Shown here: positions 43,332-51,501 of the stretch, one piece after another
Layout of the letters: each line of letters begins with the position of its first letter
How positions within the stretch are numbered: the first letter of the stretch is position 1
Assembly (NCBI RefSeq): GCF_000964405.1
Contig: NZ_BANE01000061.1
Span: forward strand, 1 to 64,000
Length of the DNA: 64,000 nucleotides
From: Novacetimonas hansenii JCM 7643
Lineage (GTDB): Bacteria > Pseudomonadota > Alphaproteobacteria > Acetobacterales > Acetobacteraceae
Direction: 5' to 3'
Position numbers and translations under genes: made by a program
The notes under the pieces: generated by a model
The model's database searches: none
What the model was told of the DNA's origin: nothing
What the model saw: the letters and a program-made list of their open reading frames with translations, nothing else

Positions 43332-44039
43332 ATGCTGACGCGTAAACAACATGAACTCCTGCTTTATATCGACAGGCACCTGAAGCAGACCGGTTTTTCG
43401 CCGTCTTTTGACGAGATGAAAGACGCACTCGGCCTGAGGTCGAAATCCGGTATCCACCGCCTGATTTCCGCACTGGAAGAGCGTGGGTTCGTGCGGCGCA
43501 AACATCATCGCGCCCGCGCGTTGGAGGTGGTCCAGATCCCGCAGATCGAGGCGGTCGAACCGGCCAGCGCGCGTGGTGTCGACATGTTTTCCCCCACCGT
43601 CATCAAGGGAGACTTTACCCCTGCCCTTCCGGCCGTGCAGGTCGCGGATACGGCCAACGCGGTTCAGGTGCCATTCCTGGGGCGTATTGCCGCAGGCCAC
43701 GCGATTGAGGCGATCAGCGATGCATCGCGCCTGATCGACGTGCCGGCGGGCCTGATCGGGGTGGGGACCTATTATGCGTTGGAAGTCTGTGGCGATTCGA
43801 TGATCGAAGCGGGAATACTTGACGGTGATACCGTGATCGTGCGGCAGGACCGACAGGCGGAAAACGGGGAAATTGTTGTCGCCCTGATCGAGGGACAGGA
43901 GGTGACGCTCAAGCGGCTGCGTCGCAAGGGCAGCACGATCGCCCTGGAACCAGCAAATGCGCGTTACGAGACGCGCATTATGCCAGCCGACAAGGTTGCC
44001 ATACAGGGCAGCATTGCGGGGCTGATCCGGCGTTATTAA
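43332..44039 (+). CDS. lexA: SOS response repressor LexA
   Basis: A 235-aa repressor-protease. The N-terminal winged helix starts MLTRKQHELLLYIDRHLKQT; the self-cleavage site is Ala121-Gly122 in IAAGHAIEA; the Ser156/Lys194 dyad is in CGDSMIEAGI and EVTLKRLR. GGGAG lies upstream of the ATG. An SOS box overlaps its promoter. Its stop overlaps the convergent bioCD stop by 4 bp. Confidence 0.97.
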   Translation: MLTRKQHELLLYIDRHLKQTGFSPSFDEMKDALGLRSKSGIHRLISALEERGFVRRKHHRARALEVVQIPQIEAVEPASARGVDMFSPTVIKGDFTPALPAVQVADTANAVQVPFLGRIAAGHAIEAISDASRLIDVPAGLIGVGTYYALEVCGDSMIEAGILDGDTVIVRQDRQAENGEIVVALIEGQEVTLKRLRRKGSTIALEPANARYETRIMPADKVAIQGSIAGLIRRY

Positions 44040-45451
44040 GGATCGGTTTTACCGGGGCGCAGTGTCTCCCATGGTGGCACGCGATGGGCAAGCTGCGCGA
44101 CGGCCTCGGCATTTACATCTGCCAGCAGCGGGAAATCTGCAAGGATGCGGACTTTGCCATGCCGTTCGATGGCACTGCGGGCATAGGGATTGTCCGGTCC
44201 GTTCAGGACGATGCCAAGTACGGGAATATTGCGCTGATGTAGCATGGCAAGGCTGAGCAGGGTGTGATTGATCGTACCCAGGCTGCTGCGTGCCACAAGC
44301 ACTACGGGCAGGCCAAGGCGCTCCATCAGGTCAAGCATCAGGAAGTCCGTACTGATCGGCACCATGACACCCCCTGCCCCTTCCACGATCATAGGGCGGC
44401 TGTCGGGATTGTGGGGCAGGATAATCCGGTCAGGATCTATTACCTTCCCTTCGCAGGCGGCGGCATCCTCAGGGGAAAGCGGGGCCGCGTAAATTCCGGC
44501 GGGCTGATGCAGCCGTGCGGATGAGAGTTGCGCCAATGTCGCCACGCTCAGGGTATCGGCGGGTTCATCGGCAATGCCGCTTTGCAACGGTTTCCAGTAG
44601 GATGCATCCCATGCCCGCGCCAGCACGGCGCAGGTCAGTGTCTTTCCCACACCCGTATCTGTGCCCGTAACAAACACGCCGCAATTCTGGGTGCGCCGGA
44701 ATGTTCCATATGCAATATTGTAATTTACGCTGAAGGTGGCATCCCTGTCGGCCTGCTTCAGGACACGGCGCAGGCCACCTGGCAGCACTTGTGCGGTGGT
44801 GGGAACATCCGCCCCGATGGCACGCAGTTCACGTAGGAAGCTAAGCGCCGACTGTGGAACCTCTATGATTGTTTCATGGGTCCATGATCCCTTTCCTGTC
44901 CGTGGCCATTCCTGTTCAAGCATCGCAAGGTCAGGATAAACCGGCATCGGACATGGCAGGCCCAGTGTGGCGTAATATCCCCGCCATTGTGTAAAGCTGT
45001 CGCGACACAGGGTTGAGAACGCCATCACGCCTCCTGGCGACAGCAGGGCGGCCAGCCGTCGCAGGGTCTCGTGTCGTGCGCTGAACCACTGCATCGCCAT
45101 GCTGGAACAGATGAGATCGAACGGTCCCGTCAGGTCAGGCTGTTCGGCATCCATGACATGGCAGGACAAAGCCGGATCATCAAGAAACTTGGCCTGCGTC
45201 TGATGCAACATGCCTGGTGCGATATCCGTGGCCACGATCTGTGCCGCAGGAAACAGCCGACGCAGATGTTGTGTCAGGAACCCGGTTCCGCACCCTATTT
45301 CAAGGATACGTTGTGGTCCCGGTGTGGGGCAGGTCTGCGCGATCCGTTGTGCCAGTTGGCGTGCGGCAATGCGCTGGATACGTGCCACGGCGTCATAACC
45401 GGAGGCAGCGCCAAAGCTGCGGGCGATAAGCTGCTTATGCAAGGAGGTCAC
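44036..45451 (-). CDS. bioCD: Fused BioC-BioD: malonyl-ACP methyltransferase plus dethiobiotin synthetase
   Basis: A 471-aa two-domain protein. Residues 1 to about 250 are BioC: SAM motif ILEIGCGTGFLTQHL (49-63), ATDIAPGM and CSSMAMQWF, predicted to methylate malonyl-ACP and start pimelate synthesis. Residues about 258-471 are BioD: P-loop GTDTGVGKT (263-271), KPLQSG (287-292), VEGAGGVMVPI and LVARSSLGTINH, which makes dethiobiotin from DAPA. The frame is continuous with no stop, so it is a real fusion joining the first and penultimate steps. The GTG start overlaps the bioH-like stop (GTGA). The 3' end overlaps lexA convergently. Confidence 0.92.
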   Translation of the reverse strand: MTSLHKQLIARSFGAASGYDAVARIQRIAARQLAQRIAQTCPTPGPQRILEIGCGTGFLTQHLRRLFPAAQIVATDIAPGMLHQTQAKFLDDPALSCHVMDAEQPDLTGPFDLICSSMAMQWFSARHETLRRLAALLSPGGVMAFSTLCRDSFTQWRGYYATLGLPCPMPVYPDLAMLEQEWPRTGKGSWTHETIIEVPQSALSFLRELRAIGADVPTTAQVLPGGLRRVLKQADRDATFSVNYNIAYGTFRRTQNCGVFVTGTDTGVGKTLTCAVLARAWDASYWKPLQSGIADEPADTLSVATLAQLSSARLHQPAGIYAAPLSPEDAAACEGKVIDPDRIILPHNPDSRPMIVEGAGGVMVPISTDFLMLDLMERLGLPVVLVARSSLGTINHTLLSLAMLHQRNIPVLGIVLNGPDNPYARSAIERHGKVRILADFPLLADVNAEAVAQLAHRVPPWETLRPGKTDP

Positions 45452-46101
45452 GGCGTCATACGTTTCATCATGTGGTCGATGGCCTGCAGGCAGGCATCAG
45501 GATGCGTCAGGGGCAGCAGGTGTCCGCCATCGTGCCATTCAATGGTGGTTGCAGGCGCAAAGGAACCCTGCGTCAGGGGTGGCGGTGCAATGGGATCACC
45601 TGTGCCAGCGATACAGGATACGGGACAATGGGCCATGCGCATATCCTGCCGTGCATCAAGCGTCAGTAGCTGGTGCAGTCCATCATGCAGGCGTTGGGGA
45701 TGCGACGGCCCGGGCAATGGCAGATCGGTTCCGGCTTTCTGCCGGAAATCACGTACCGTGTCATCCGGGGCGGTTGCAAGCTTTCGCGCCATTCGGGTCA
45801 GCAGGCGTGGCGGAACACCATGGGGAAAATCATCGGACGCGGTAAAACGGGCAAAACCGTTGATCAGTACCATCCCGCGGCAATGTTGCGGCATTGTAGA
45901 GAGAAGCCATAACGCCCCAAGCGAATGGCCGATCGCGATGAATGGCCTTTGTGGCGTTTCAGTCTGCGCGACGGAAGAAAAATAACCGAAATCAAGCATC
46001 TGGCATGTATGGTTCGGGCGTGCCGCCCGGATCTGGTCCCAGATTTCCGGTCCGAAGGCCCATCCATGCACAAAGACCAGAGGCAGGTCAGTCGCGGGCA
46101 T
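45448..46101 (-). CDS. bioH: Alpha/beta hydrolase, BioH-like pimeloyl-ACP methyl ester esterase
   Basis: A 217-aa alpha/beta hydrolase. It starts LPLVFVHGWAFGPEIWDQI, like BioH. The predicted triad is Ser60 (IGHSLG), Asp169 (GTGDP) and His194 (DGGHLLPL). It is about 40 residues shorter than E. coli BioH, mainly in the lid region. Its place between bioF and bioCD, overlapping them by 14 and 4 bp, makes removal of the methyl group from pimeloyl-ACP the likely job. Non-orthologous esterases (BioG, BioK and others) also occupy this slot in other bacteria, so the symbol is functional, not phylogenetic. Confidence 0.78.
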   Translation of the reverse strand: MPATDLPLVFVHGWAFGPEIWDQIRAARPNHTCQMLDFGYFSSVAQTETPQRPFIAIGHSLGALWLLSTMPQHCRGMVLINGFARFTASDDFPHGVPPRLLTRMARKLATAPDDTVRDFRQKAGTDLPLPGPSHPQRLHDGLHQLLTLDARQDMRMAHCPVSCIAGTGDPIAPPPLTQGSFAPATTIEWHDGGHLLPLTHPDACLQAIDHMMKRMTP

Positions 46102-47332
46102 GTCGCGTCTCCTGTGCGGCGGTCCTGATGGCTGCGATCAATGTTGCAATCATCGCATCATCATGGGCGGCGCTCAGGGCAAGTCGGATACGGCTGCCGT
46201 TCGGCGGGACCGAGGGGGGACGGATGGGAATGCCCAGAATCCCTTCACGCGCCAGAATGGCGGCAAAATCCATGGTACGGGGTGTATCCCCGATTTCGAT
46301 GGGAATGATCTGGGTGTTTGATGCACCGGTGGACAGGCCGCATTCATGGATTGCCTGCCGGACGGTCCGGGCATTCTCCTGCAGGCGCCGTCGCTGTGTC
46401 TCCATCAACGGCACGAGTTCCAGCGCAGCATCAATCGCCCCAAGGTTCGCAGGGGGCAGCGCGGTGGTATAGACAAAGCCGGAGCAGCAGTTGGACAGCC
46501 ATTCGCACAGTGCGCGTGATCCCGCGACATAGGCCCCGAAACTGCCCATAGCCTTGCTGAAGGTGCCCATCACCAGATCGACCCCATGTGCATGGGCCGC
46601 TTGTGAACCCGCCTCTTGTGAAACAGCATCATGCGTCAGGCCCGACAGCCCCCGCCCCTGTGGCCCAAGCACGCCCGTCGCGTGGGCTTCGTCCAGGTAT
46701 AAGAAAGCATCATACGCGTCGGCCAGCGCACGCAACGCCAGTATGTCAACACGGTCTCCATCCATGCTGAAGACGCTTTCGGTGACGATGAAGCGCATGC
46801 CCGGCCGGTCACGGTGGGTTTCCAGAAGTGTCGAGAGATGATCAAGGTCGTTATGACGGAAGCGGATCTGGCGGATGCCTGCGGCCTGGCAGCCATGATG
46901 CAGGCTGGCGTGGTTCAGGCGGTCGGTAAAAACCAGCGGTGCCTCGCCCGTCCGGGCTGTGGCAAGGCGGCATAAGGCCGGTAGGACGGATGCATTCGCC
47001 TGCCAGCCGGATGCGAACAGCAAGGCCGCCTGTGTCTGCTTGAAATCCGCCAGCCGCGCTTCGACCTGCCGATGGGCGGGGGTTGTGCCGCTGACCAGGC
47101 GCGATGCACCGCTGCCGCTGCCCCATCTATGCCCCCACTCGCAGGCGCGCTCGATGAGGAGTGGATGATGCGCAAGGCCAAGATAGTCGTTGGAGGAAAA
47201 GTCCAGCAACATCTGTCCGTCGCGCATGATCGTCACGGCGTCGCGGTGGGTAATGGTCGCCGGCGTCCTGCGTATGCCGTCCTGTTCCAACGTATTCAGC
47301 GCCGTCTGGAAAAAAATATCAAAACGCGTCAT
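46088..47332 (-). CDS. bioF: 8-amino-7-oxononanoate synthase
   Basis: A 414-aa PLP enzyme that condenses pimeloyl-ACP and alanine to KAPA. Signatures: LDFSSNDYLGLAHHP, GSGASRLVSGTTPAH, DEAHATGVLGPQGRG and the Schiff-base Lys (about residue 260) in GTFSKAMGSFG. The start at 47332 has GAGGA at 6 nt; an ATG 13 codons upstream (47371) is less likely. It is the first gene of bioF-bioH-bioCD, divergent from bioA. Confidence 0.95.
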   Translation of the reverse strand: MTRFDIFFQTALNTLEQDGIRRTPATITHRDAVTIMRDGQMLLDFSSNDYLGLAHHPLLIERACEWGHRWGSGSGASRLVSGTTPAHRQVEARLADFKQTQAALLFASGWQANASVLPALCRLATARTGEAPLVFTDRLNHASLHHGCQAAGIRQIRFRHNDLDHLSTLLETHRDRPGMRFIVTESVFSMDGDRVDILALRALADAYDAFLYLDEAHATGVLGPQGRGLSGLTHDAVSQEAGSQAAHAHGVDLVMGTFSKAMGSFGAYVAGSRALCEWLSNCCSGFVYTTALPPANLGAIDAALELVPLMETQRRRLQENARTVRQAIHECGLSTGASNTQIIPIEIGDTPRTMDFAAILAREGILGIPIRPPSVPPNGSRIRLALSAAHDDAMIATLIAAIRTAAQETRHARD

Positions 47333-47347
47333 GAAGCGTCCTCTCCT

Positions 47348-47368
47348 GCCGATGGCTGCTGCATCGGC
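47348..47368. promoter_or_regulatory. Inverted repeat in the bioF/bioA divergent promoter
   Basis: GCCGATG, 7-nt spacer, CATCGGC: a perfect 7-bp inverted repeat within the 71-nt gap between the bioF and bioA starts. It is well placed to bind a dimeric repressor controlling both directions. It does not match the BioR (TTATMKATAA) pattern I know, nor an obvious BirA operator. Confidence 0.45.
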
Positions 47369-47403
47369 CAATCATGCCTGTCCCAATATCACGGAGAACC
47401 CGC

Positions 47404-48675
47404 ATGCGTGGACCCCAATGGCTGGATGACGGCATGCCGCACATCTGGCTGCCCTATACACAGATGAAGACGGTCCTGCCTCCCCTTCCTGCGGTCAGCA
47501 CGTCAGGCTGTGATATTCATCTGGCGGATGGACGTATCCTGACCGATGGCATCGCATCATGGTGGACGGCCTGTCATGGGTATAACCATCCCCACATCCG
47601 CGCGGCTGTCAGTGCGCAACTGTCACGTATGCCCCATGTCATGTTCGGTGGTCTGGTGCATGAACCTGCGCTGATGCTTGCGGCACGGCTGGCGGAAATG
47701 TTGCCAGGGGATCTGGAGCGGGTATTTTTTACCGATTCAGGTTCCGTCGCGGTAGAGGTCGCCATCAAGATTGCGATCCAGTACTGGATCAATCGTGGCG
47801 TTGCGCGTCGCAATCGGCTGGTGGCGTTCAAGGGAGGGTATCATGGTGATACACTGGCCACCATGGCAGTCTGCGATCCCGAAGAGGGGATGCATGCGCT
47901 GTTCAGCGGTGTCCTGCCACAGCATTATATCGTGGATCTGCCCCATGACGATGCCACGTTCGCAGCACTTGAGACATTCTTGTCCGAATCGGGCGATGGG
48001 ATTGCTGCGATTCTGGTGGAACCTCTCGTGCAGGGAGCCGGCGGGATGCTGTTCCATGGGCCGGAGGTGCTGCGGCGGCTGCGTCTTTTGGCGGACAGGT
48101 ACAATATCCTGTTAGTGTTCGACGAAATTTTTACCGGATTTGGCCGTACCGGTACCATGTTCGCCTGCGAACAGGCCGATGTCGTGCCAGATATCATAAC
48201 CTTGTCAAAGGCACTGACGGCAGGAACCATGCCGCTGGCGGCAACAGTGACGCGTGCCCATGTGTTCGAAGCCTTCCTGTCGGATAATCCGTTACATGCG
48301 CTGATGCATGGTCCGACATTCATGGCCAATCCCCTTGCCTGTGCCTGCGCGAATGCGTCACTTGACCTGTTCAGGACGGAACCCCGCCTGCAACAGGTCG
48401 CGCGCATCAGTGAACAGATGACGCACGAATTGGAGGCGTGTCGCGGCCTGCCAAATGTGCGCGATGTGCGTGTCCTTGGCGGTGTGGGAGTTGTGGAACT
48501 GGCGACGATCGCGGATATGAACCGGCTGAAAGCCGCCCTGATCGCGTTGGGGGTATGGGTGCGCCCATTCCGCACCATCATTTACCTGACACCGGCCTTT
48601 GTCATGCGTCCCGACGAACTGTCACGTCTGACCTCGGCCATCGTGCGCGTCATACGTGATGGCGCGGCAGGCTAG
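47404..48675 (+). CDS. bioA: Adenosylmethionine-8-amino-7-oxononanoate aminotransferase
   Basis: A 423-aa class III aminotransferase that converts KAPA to DAPA with SAM as amino donor. It begins with WLDDGMPHIWLPYTQM, typical of BioA; WWTACHGYNHPHI, FTDSGSVAVEVAIKIA and FDEIFTGFGRTG follow; Lys269 in LSKALTAG is the PLP lysine. GGAG lies 7 nt before the ATG at 47404; an upstream ATG (47374) lacks a ribosome site. It is divergent from bioF. Confidence 0.95.
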   Translation: MRGPQWLDDGMPHIWLPYTQMKTVLPPLPAVSTSGCDIHLADGRILTDGIASWWTACHGYNHPHIRAAVSAQLSRMPHVMFGGLVHEPALMLAARLAEMLPGDLERVFFTDSGSVAVEVAIKIAIQYWINRGVARRNRLVAFKGGYHGDTLATMAVCDPEEGMHALFSGVLPQHYIVDLPHDDATFAALETFLSESGDGIAAILVEPLVQGAGGMLFHGPEVLRRLRLLADRYNILLVFDEIFTGFGRTGTMFACEQADVVPDIITLSKALTAGTMPLAATVTRAHVFEAFLSDNPLHALMHGPTFMANPLACACANASLDLFRTEPRLQQVARISEQMTHELEACRGLPNVRDVRVLGGVGVVELATIADMNRLKAALIALGVWVRPFRTIIYLTPAFVMRPDELSRLTSAIVRVIRDGAAG

Positions 48676-48860
48676 AAACGGTGGGGATCACATTTTTATA
48701 AAAAGGCGACAGTCTGTGATGCTCCTGAGATAAAGAATCGCAGGGACTTTTTTTTGATGTGCCGTATGTTGCCTGCGCGGCGGGTATCCCTGCGGACATG
48801 GGCAGCATACCTGCCTGATCTGCACTAGGTCAGGCCTGCCGTATCTGGTATGAGTGTGCC
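48676..48860. other. Structured intergenic region, possible small RNA or leader
   Basis: Between bioA and the HTH gene. A T8 run lies at about 48749-48756. Then TATGTTGCC pairs with GGGCAGCATA (about 48767-48812, one wobble) around a GC-rich inner hairpin, followed by GCCTGATC/GGTCAGGC with a 7-nt loop (about 48813-48836). No ORF or recognised RNA family. It could be a small RNA or the leader of the HTH gene. Confidence 0.35.
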
Positions 48861-49133
48861 ATGACGTTTTTTCAACATCGTTCCTGGCGTGTGACGAACC
48901 ATGACAGCAAGCGACAGATCGTGCTGAAAATCCTGTCTGATGGAAAAGCCCGGTCGGTCAAGGAAATAGGTGATATGTTTCCCGAAATGGGCACATATCA
49001 TGCGCGTCTTGCGCTTCAGGCGCTGCGCAATCAGGGATTGGTCAGCGTTGATGACGACCCGACATCAGGACGGCGGCGCAAGGTATGGAAACTTGTCACC
49101 CCGGGCCATCCTGATGGCGAGGCGCCGCAATAA
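48861..49133 (+). CDS. Small winged-helix DNA-binding protein
   Basis: A 90-aa protein resembling a stand-alone winged helix: KRQIVLKILSDGKARSVKEIGDMF (first helices), GTYHARLALQALRNQGLVSV (recognition helix), then a beta-wing with DDDPTSGRRRKVWKL. This pattern fits MarR/ArsR-like helix-turn-helix folds. There is no effector domain, so it is either a simple regulator or a nucleoid-type protein. The Shine-Dalgarno site is weak. It is followed by a 14-bp hairpin and the convergent DUF4167 gene. Confidence 0.65.
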   Translation: MTFFQHRSWRVTNHDSKRQIVLKILSDGKARSVKEIGDMFPEMGTYHARLALQALRNQGLVSVDDDPTSGRRRKVWKLVTPGHPDGEAPQ

Positions 49134-49136
49134 TAT

Positions 49137-49175
49137 CTTGCCCCATGTGAGCGCACTGCCGTCACATGGGGCAAG
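49137..49175. terminator. Perfect 14-bp hairpin between convergent genes
   Basis: CTTGCCCCATGTGA (49137-49150) and TCACATGGGGCAAG (49162-49175) pair perfectly around an 11-nt loop. It starts 4 nt past the HTH gene stop and ends 12 nt before the DUF4167 stop. No U-tract on either side. Confidence 0.65.
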
Positions 49176-49186
49176 CAATGCATTAT

Positions 49187-49705
49187 TCAGGAATTGGTGG
49201 AAGCAAGTTCTTCGGTGTTCGTGGCCGAAGCCGTAGTACTGCTGCGGGTACGGGTGCGGCTTTTTTCGACGGGCTTTGGTTCTGGCTTGATCGTTTCCGC
49301 GACGGATTCGTTATTTTCTTCCTCGTCGCTCTCACTATCGGCTTCTGTCGTATTCTGTATCGGTGTGTGGGGCTGGCGCTGCTGCCGGGTGGCCTGACGC
49401 TCCTGACGTTCCTGCTGGCTCTGTTGTGCGGCCTGCGTCATGGCATTGAGAATACGGAAATAATGTTCCGCATGCTGGAAATAGGCTTCTGCCATCACAC
49501 GGTCGCCCGCGCCGCTGGCATCGCGACCAAGCTGAAGATATTTTTCAAAAAGCTGCTGTGCTGTACCCCGCACGCGAAGATCAGGCCCGTTACTGTCAAA
49601 GACATGGTTACGGTTCAGGGGAATCTGTCCGTTATTATGGCGCGTCCCCCCGCCGTTGCTGCCGCCAGAACGATGGTGACGGCCTCGCATGCGTTTTATG
49701 TTCAT
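49187..49705 (-). CDS. DUF4167 domain-containing protein
   Basis: A 172-aa protein with the highly conserved alphaproteobacterial DUF4167 core: NRNHVFDSNGPDLRVRG, then QQLFEKYLQLGRDASGAGD and AEAYFQHAEHYFRI (residues about 31-86). The N-terminus is Gly/Arg/His-rich (RNA-binding-like); the C-terminal half is Gln/Glu/Arg-rich and disordered. Function is unknown. It lies downstream of prfA-prmC, its common neighbourhood. Confidence 0.88.
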   Translation of the reverse strand: MNIKRMRGRHHRSGGSNGGGTRHNNGQIPLNRNHVFDSNGPDLRVRGTAQQLFEKYLQLGRDASGAGDRVMAEAYFQHAEHYFRILNAMTQAAQQSQQERQERQATRQQRQPHTPIQNTTEADSESDEEENNESVAETIKPEPKPVEKSRTRTRSSTTASATNTEELASTNS

Positions 49706-49987
49706 AAGCTGCGCAGCACTTTCATGTTAACGGTCACCCGCAGGGCATCTGACCGTAGGGACGTCTTTATGCCCCTGCCTGTTATAAATAATGAATGCCC
49801 GACATCATTGCCGAACCCCGATCCCATGGTCCACGTCCGGGGACAACAGGACAGACCACGATCTGCCACCTGATTATATACAATCGGGATCGTTCGCTTT
49901 CCGGGCAACCGTGAAACGCCGTACGTTTCCGGTTCCGTTATGCCCTGTTAATATAACCTGCAAATCATTGGTCGCCAAATTATTTTT
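49706..49987. other. Intergenic region between prmC and the DUF4167 gene
   Basis: About 280 nt without an ORF. On the minus strand a TATAAT hexamer (complement of about 49873-49878) lies about 170 nt before the DUF4167 ATG and could be its -10 box; I found no well-spaced -35. I see no strong hairpin. Confidence 0.3.
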
Positions 49988-50863
49988 TCACGGCTCCCCT
50001 GCCCGCCGCACTATCAGCGCCCGCCCGACACCGCCCAGGTCAGGACGTATCGCCACGATGTCCATACCCGCATCACGGGCAAGTGCTGGGACGCTGTGAT
50101 CCTGTCCGATCCCCAGTTCCACGATCCCAAGGCCGCGCGGTTTTAAAAGTCGTGGCAAGGACTGCATCAGGATACGGTAACAGACCAGCCCGTCATCCCC
50201 CCCATCAAGTGCGCGGTGGGGTTCATGATCGCGGACATCAGGCATCAGGCCCGACAGGTCCGCATGCGGGATATAGGGTGGGTTGCTGAATACCACGTCA
50301 AAGCGCCCTGTAATGGCCTGTGCCCAATTCCCGCAAATGATGTTGCATCGATCCGACAGGCCCACATTCCGGGCATTGCCCAGGGCCAGACGTGCCGCAT
50401 CGGGCGAAAGATCCACCCCAAGTCCCCACGCCTGCGGATATTCCTGCAATGCTGCCAGCAACAGGCAACCCGTTCCCGTCCCAAGATCCAGGATTGTGCT
50501 GATATCCGTCCGATCGGGACGCAGTTCCAGCAGGGCCTCGACCAATGTTTCCGTATCGGCGCGCGGGATTAACGTGGCCGGGGAAACGTCCAGCGTCATG
50601 GACCAGAACCCGGCCCTGCCTGTCAGGTAGGAAAGTGGTTCATGCAGGCTCCGCCGTTCCAGCAGCGTATGAAAATGTGCCAGCGCCCCTTTTTCGATCC
50701 AGTCACGCAGCAGCAGGCCACCAAGGTCGGTCCCTAATGCATGCGCCAGCAAAAGCCGTGCTTCACGTCGTGGCGTTTCCACTCCTGCCGCTGACAGGCG
50801 CTGGGTGGCCTGTTGCAGCACCGTGCGTAAATCATGGGTGTGCGGTGGATCATCCTCTTTCAT
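49988..50863 (-). CDS. prmC: Release factor glutamine methyltransferase PrmC (HemK)
   Basis: A 291-aa SAM-dependent enzyme that methylates the Gln of the GGQ motif in RF1 and RF2. SAM motif ILDLGTGTGCLLLAAL; catalytic VVFSNPPYIPHADL. The N-terminal helical domain recognises the release factor. It belongs with prfA, its substrate gene, but a plus-strand secreted-protein gene lies between them here. Confidence 0.95.
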   Translation of the reverse strand: MKEDDPPHTHDLRTVLQQATQRLSAAGVETPRREARLLLAHALGTDLGGLLLRDWIEKGALAHFHTLLERRSLHEPLSYLTGRAGFWSMTLDVSPATLIPRADTETLVEALLELRPDRTDISTILDLGTGTGCLLLAALQEYPQAWGLGVDLSPDAARLALGNARNVGLSDRCNIICGNWAQAITGRFDVVFSNPPYIPHADLSGLMPDVRDHEPHRALDGGDDGLVCYRILMQSLPRLLKPRGLGIVELGIGQDHSVPALARDAGMDIVAIRPDLGGVGRALIVRRAGEP

Positions 50864-50893
50864 TGGAGCGTGTTTCCATCATACCCTGTCATC

Positions 50894-51352
50894 ATGAAAC
50901 CCGTTGTTCATCTTCGTCGTGGTCTTGCTCTGGCGATGTTGGGCCTTATCGCCACAGCATCGCCGGTACTGGCGGGTACGTTCGATGTTACAGATGGTTG
51001 TGCCTCGGACGAGATTTCCGAGGTGTCGCGCCTGTATATCGACGAACGTCTGGTCGCAACATTTCAGCTTGATCCGCGCCATCCTGAACGCACTGTCAAT
51101 GTCGAAACGCCAGTCGGCCGCGTCAATCACAGCTATGCCCTGTGCGGAGAAATAACGATCCGCCTGCCCTCTGGCAAAGCCGAAACACACGAAGTCAGCG
51201 GCGAAGGCGTTCTGCATGCCCCCAACGGCCATCATCTGGTTGCATTGGGGGCAAAGAATTTTACGGAATTCTATCTTGATGACCCGGATGATTCCACGGT
51301 GGTGGAACATTATCCCGGCCGCAGTTCCCTGTGTGCTGCCCCCACCTCGTGA
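50894..51352 (+). CDS. Secreted protein of unknown function between prmC and prfA
   Basis: A 152-aa protein beginning at ATG 50894, giving a signal peptide (basic MKPVVHLRRG, hydrophobic run, cleavage near VLA-GT). The mature part has four Cys-spaced segments (DGCASDE, ALCGE, SSLCAAP) and a beta-rich look (IDERLVATFQLD, VNHSYALCGEITIRLPSG). I recognise no family. It is oriented against its neighbours and divergent from prmC; the ATGs of the two genes are 30 nt apart. A repeat copy follows it. Confidence 0.62.
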   Translation: MKPVVHLRRGLALAMLGLIATASPVLAGTFDVTDGCASDEISEVSRLYIDERLVATFQLDPRHPERTVNVETPVGRVNHSYALCGEITIRLPSGKAETHEVSGEGVLHAPNGHHLVALGAKNFTEFYLDDPDDSTVVEHYPGRSSLCAAPTS

Positions 51353-51372
51353 TTGTCGTGCGTAGCGCCTGC

Positions 51373-51476
51373 CTGAAAATAATCCTTTGATAAATATCAG
51401 AAAAAAGTTCAGGCGGCGTCTTTCAGGGCCTCCTGGGAAAAGCCTCGCCAACAGCTTTTTTGTTTTGGCCTGTTAT
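51373..51476. repeat. Dispersed intergenic hairpin repeat, copy 3 (internally deleted)
   Basis: TTTGATAAATATCAGAAAAAAG is followed by GGCGGCGTCTTTCAGGGCC and AAAAGCCTCGCCAACAGC. The left part matches the copy at 4376, the right part the copy at 1-31, as if the middle had been deleted. It lies in the convergent gap before the prfA stop. Confidence 0.45.
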
Positions 51477-51501
51477 CAGGCGGGGCTGCACAAGCCGCCT
51501 C

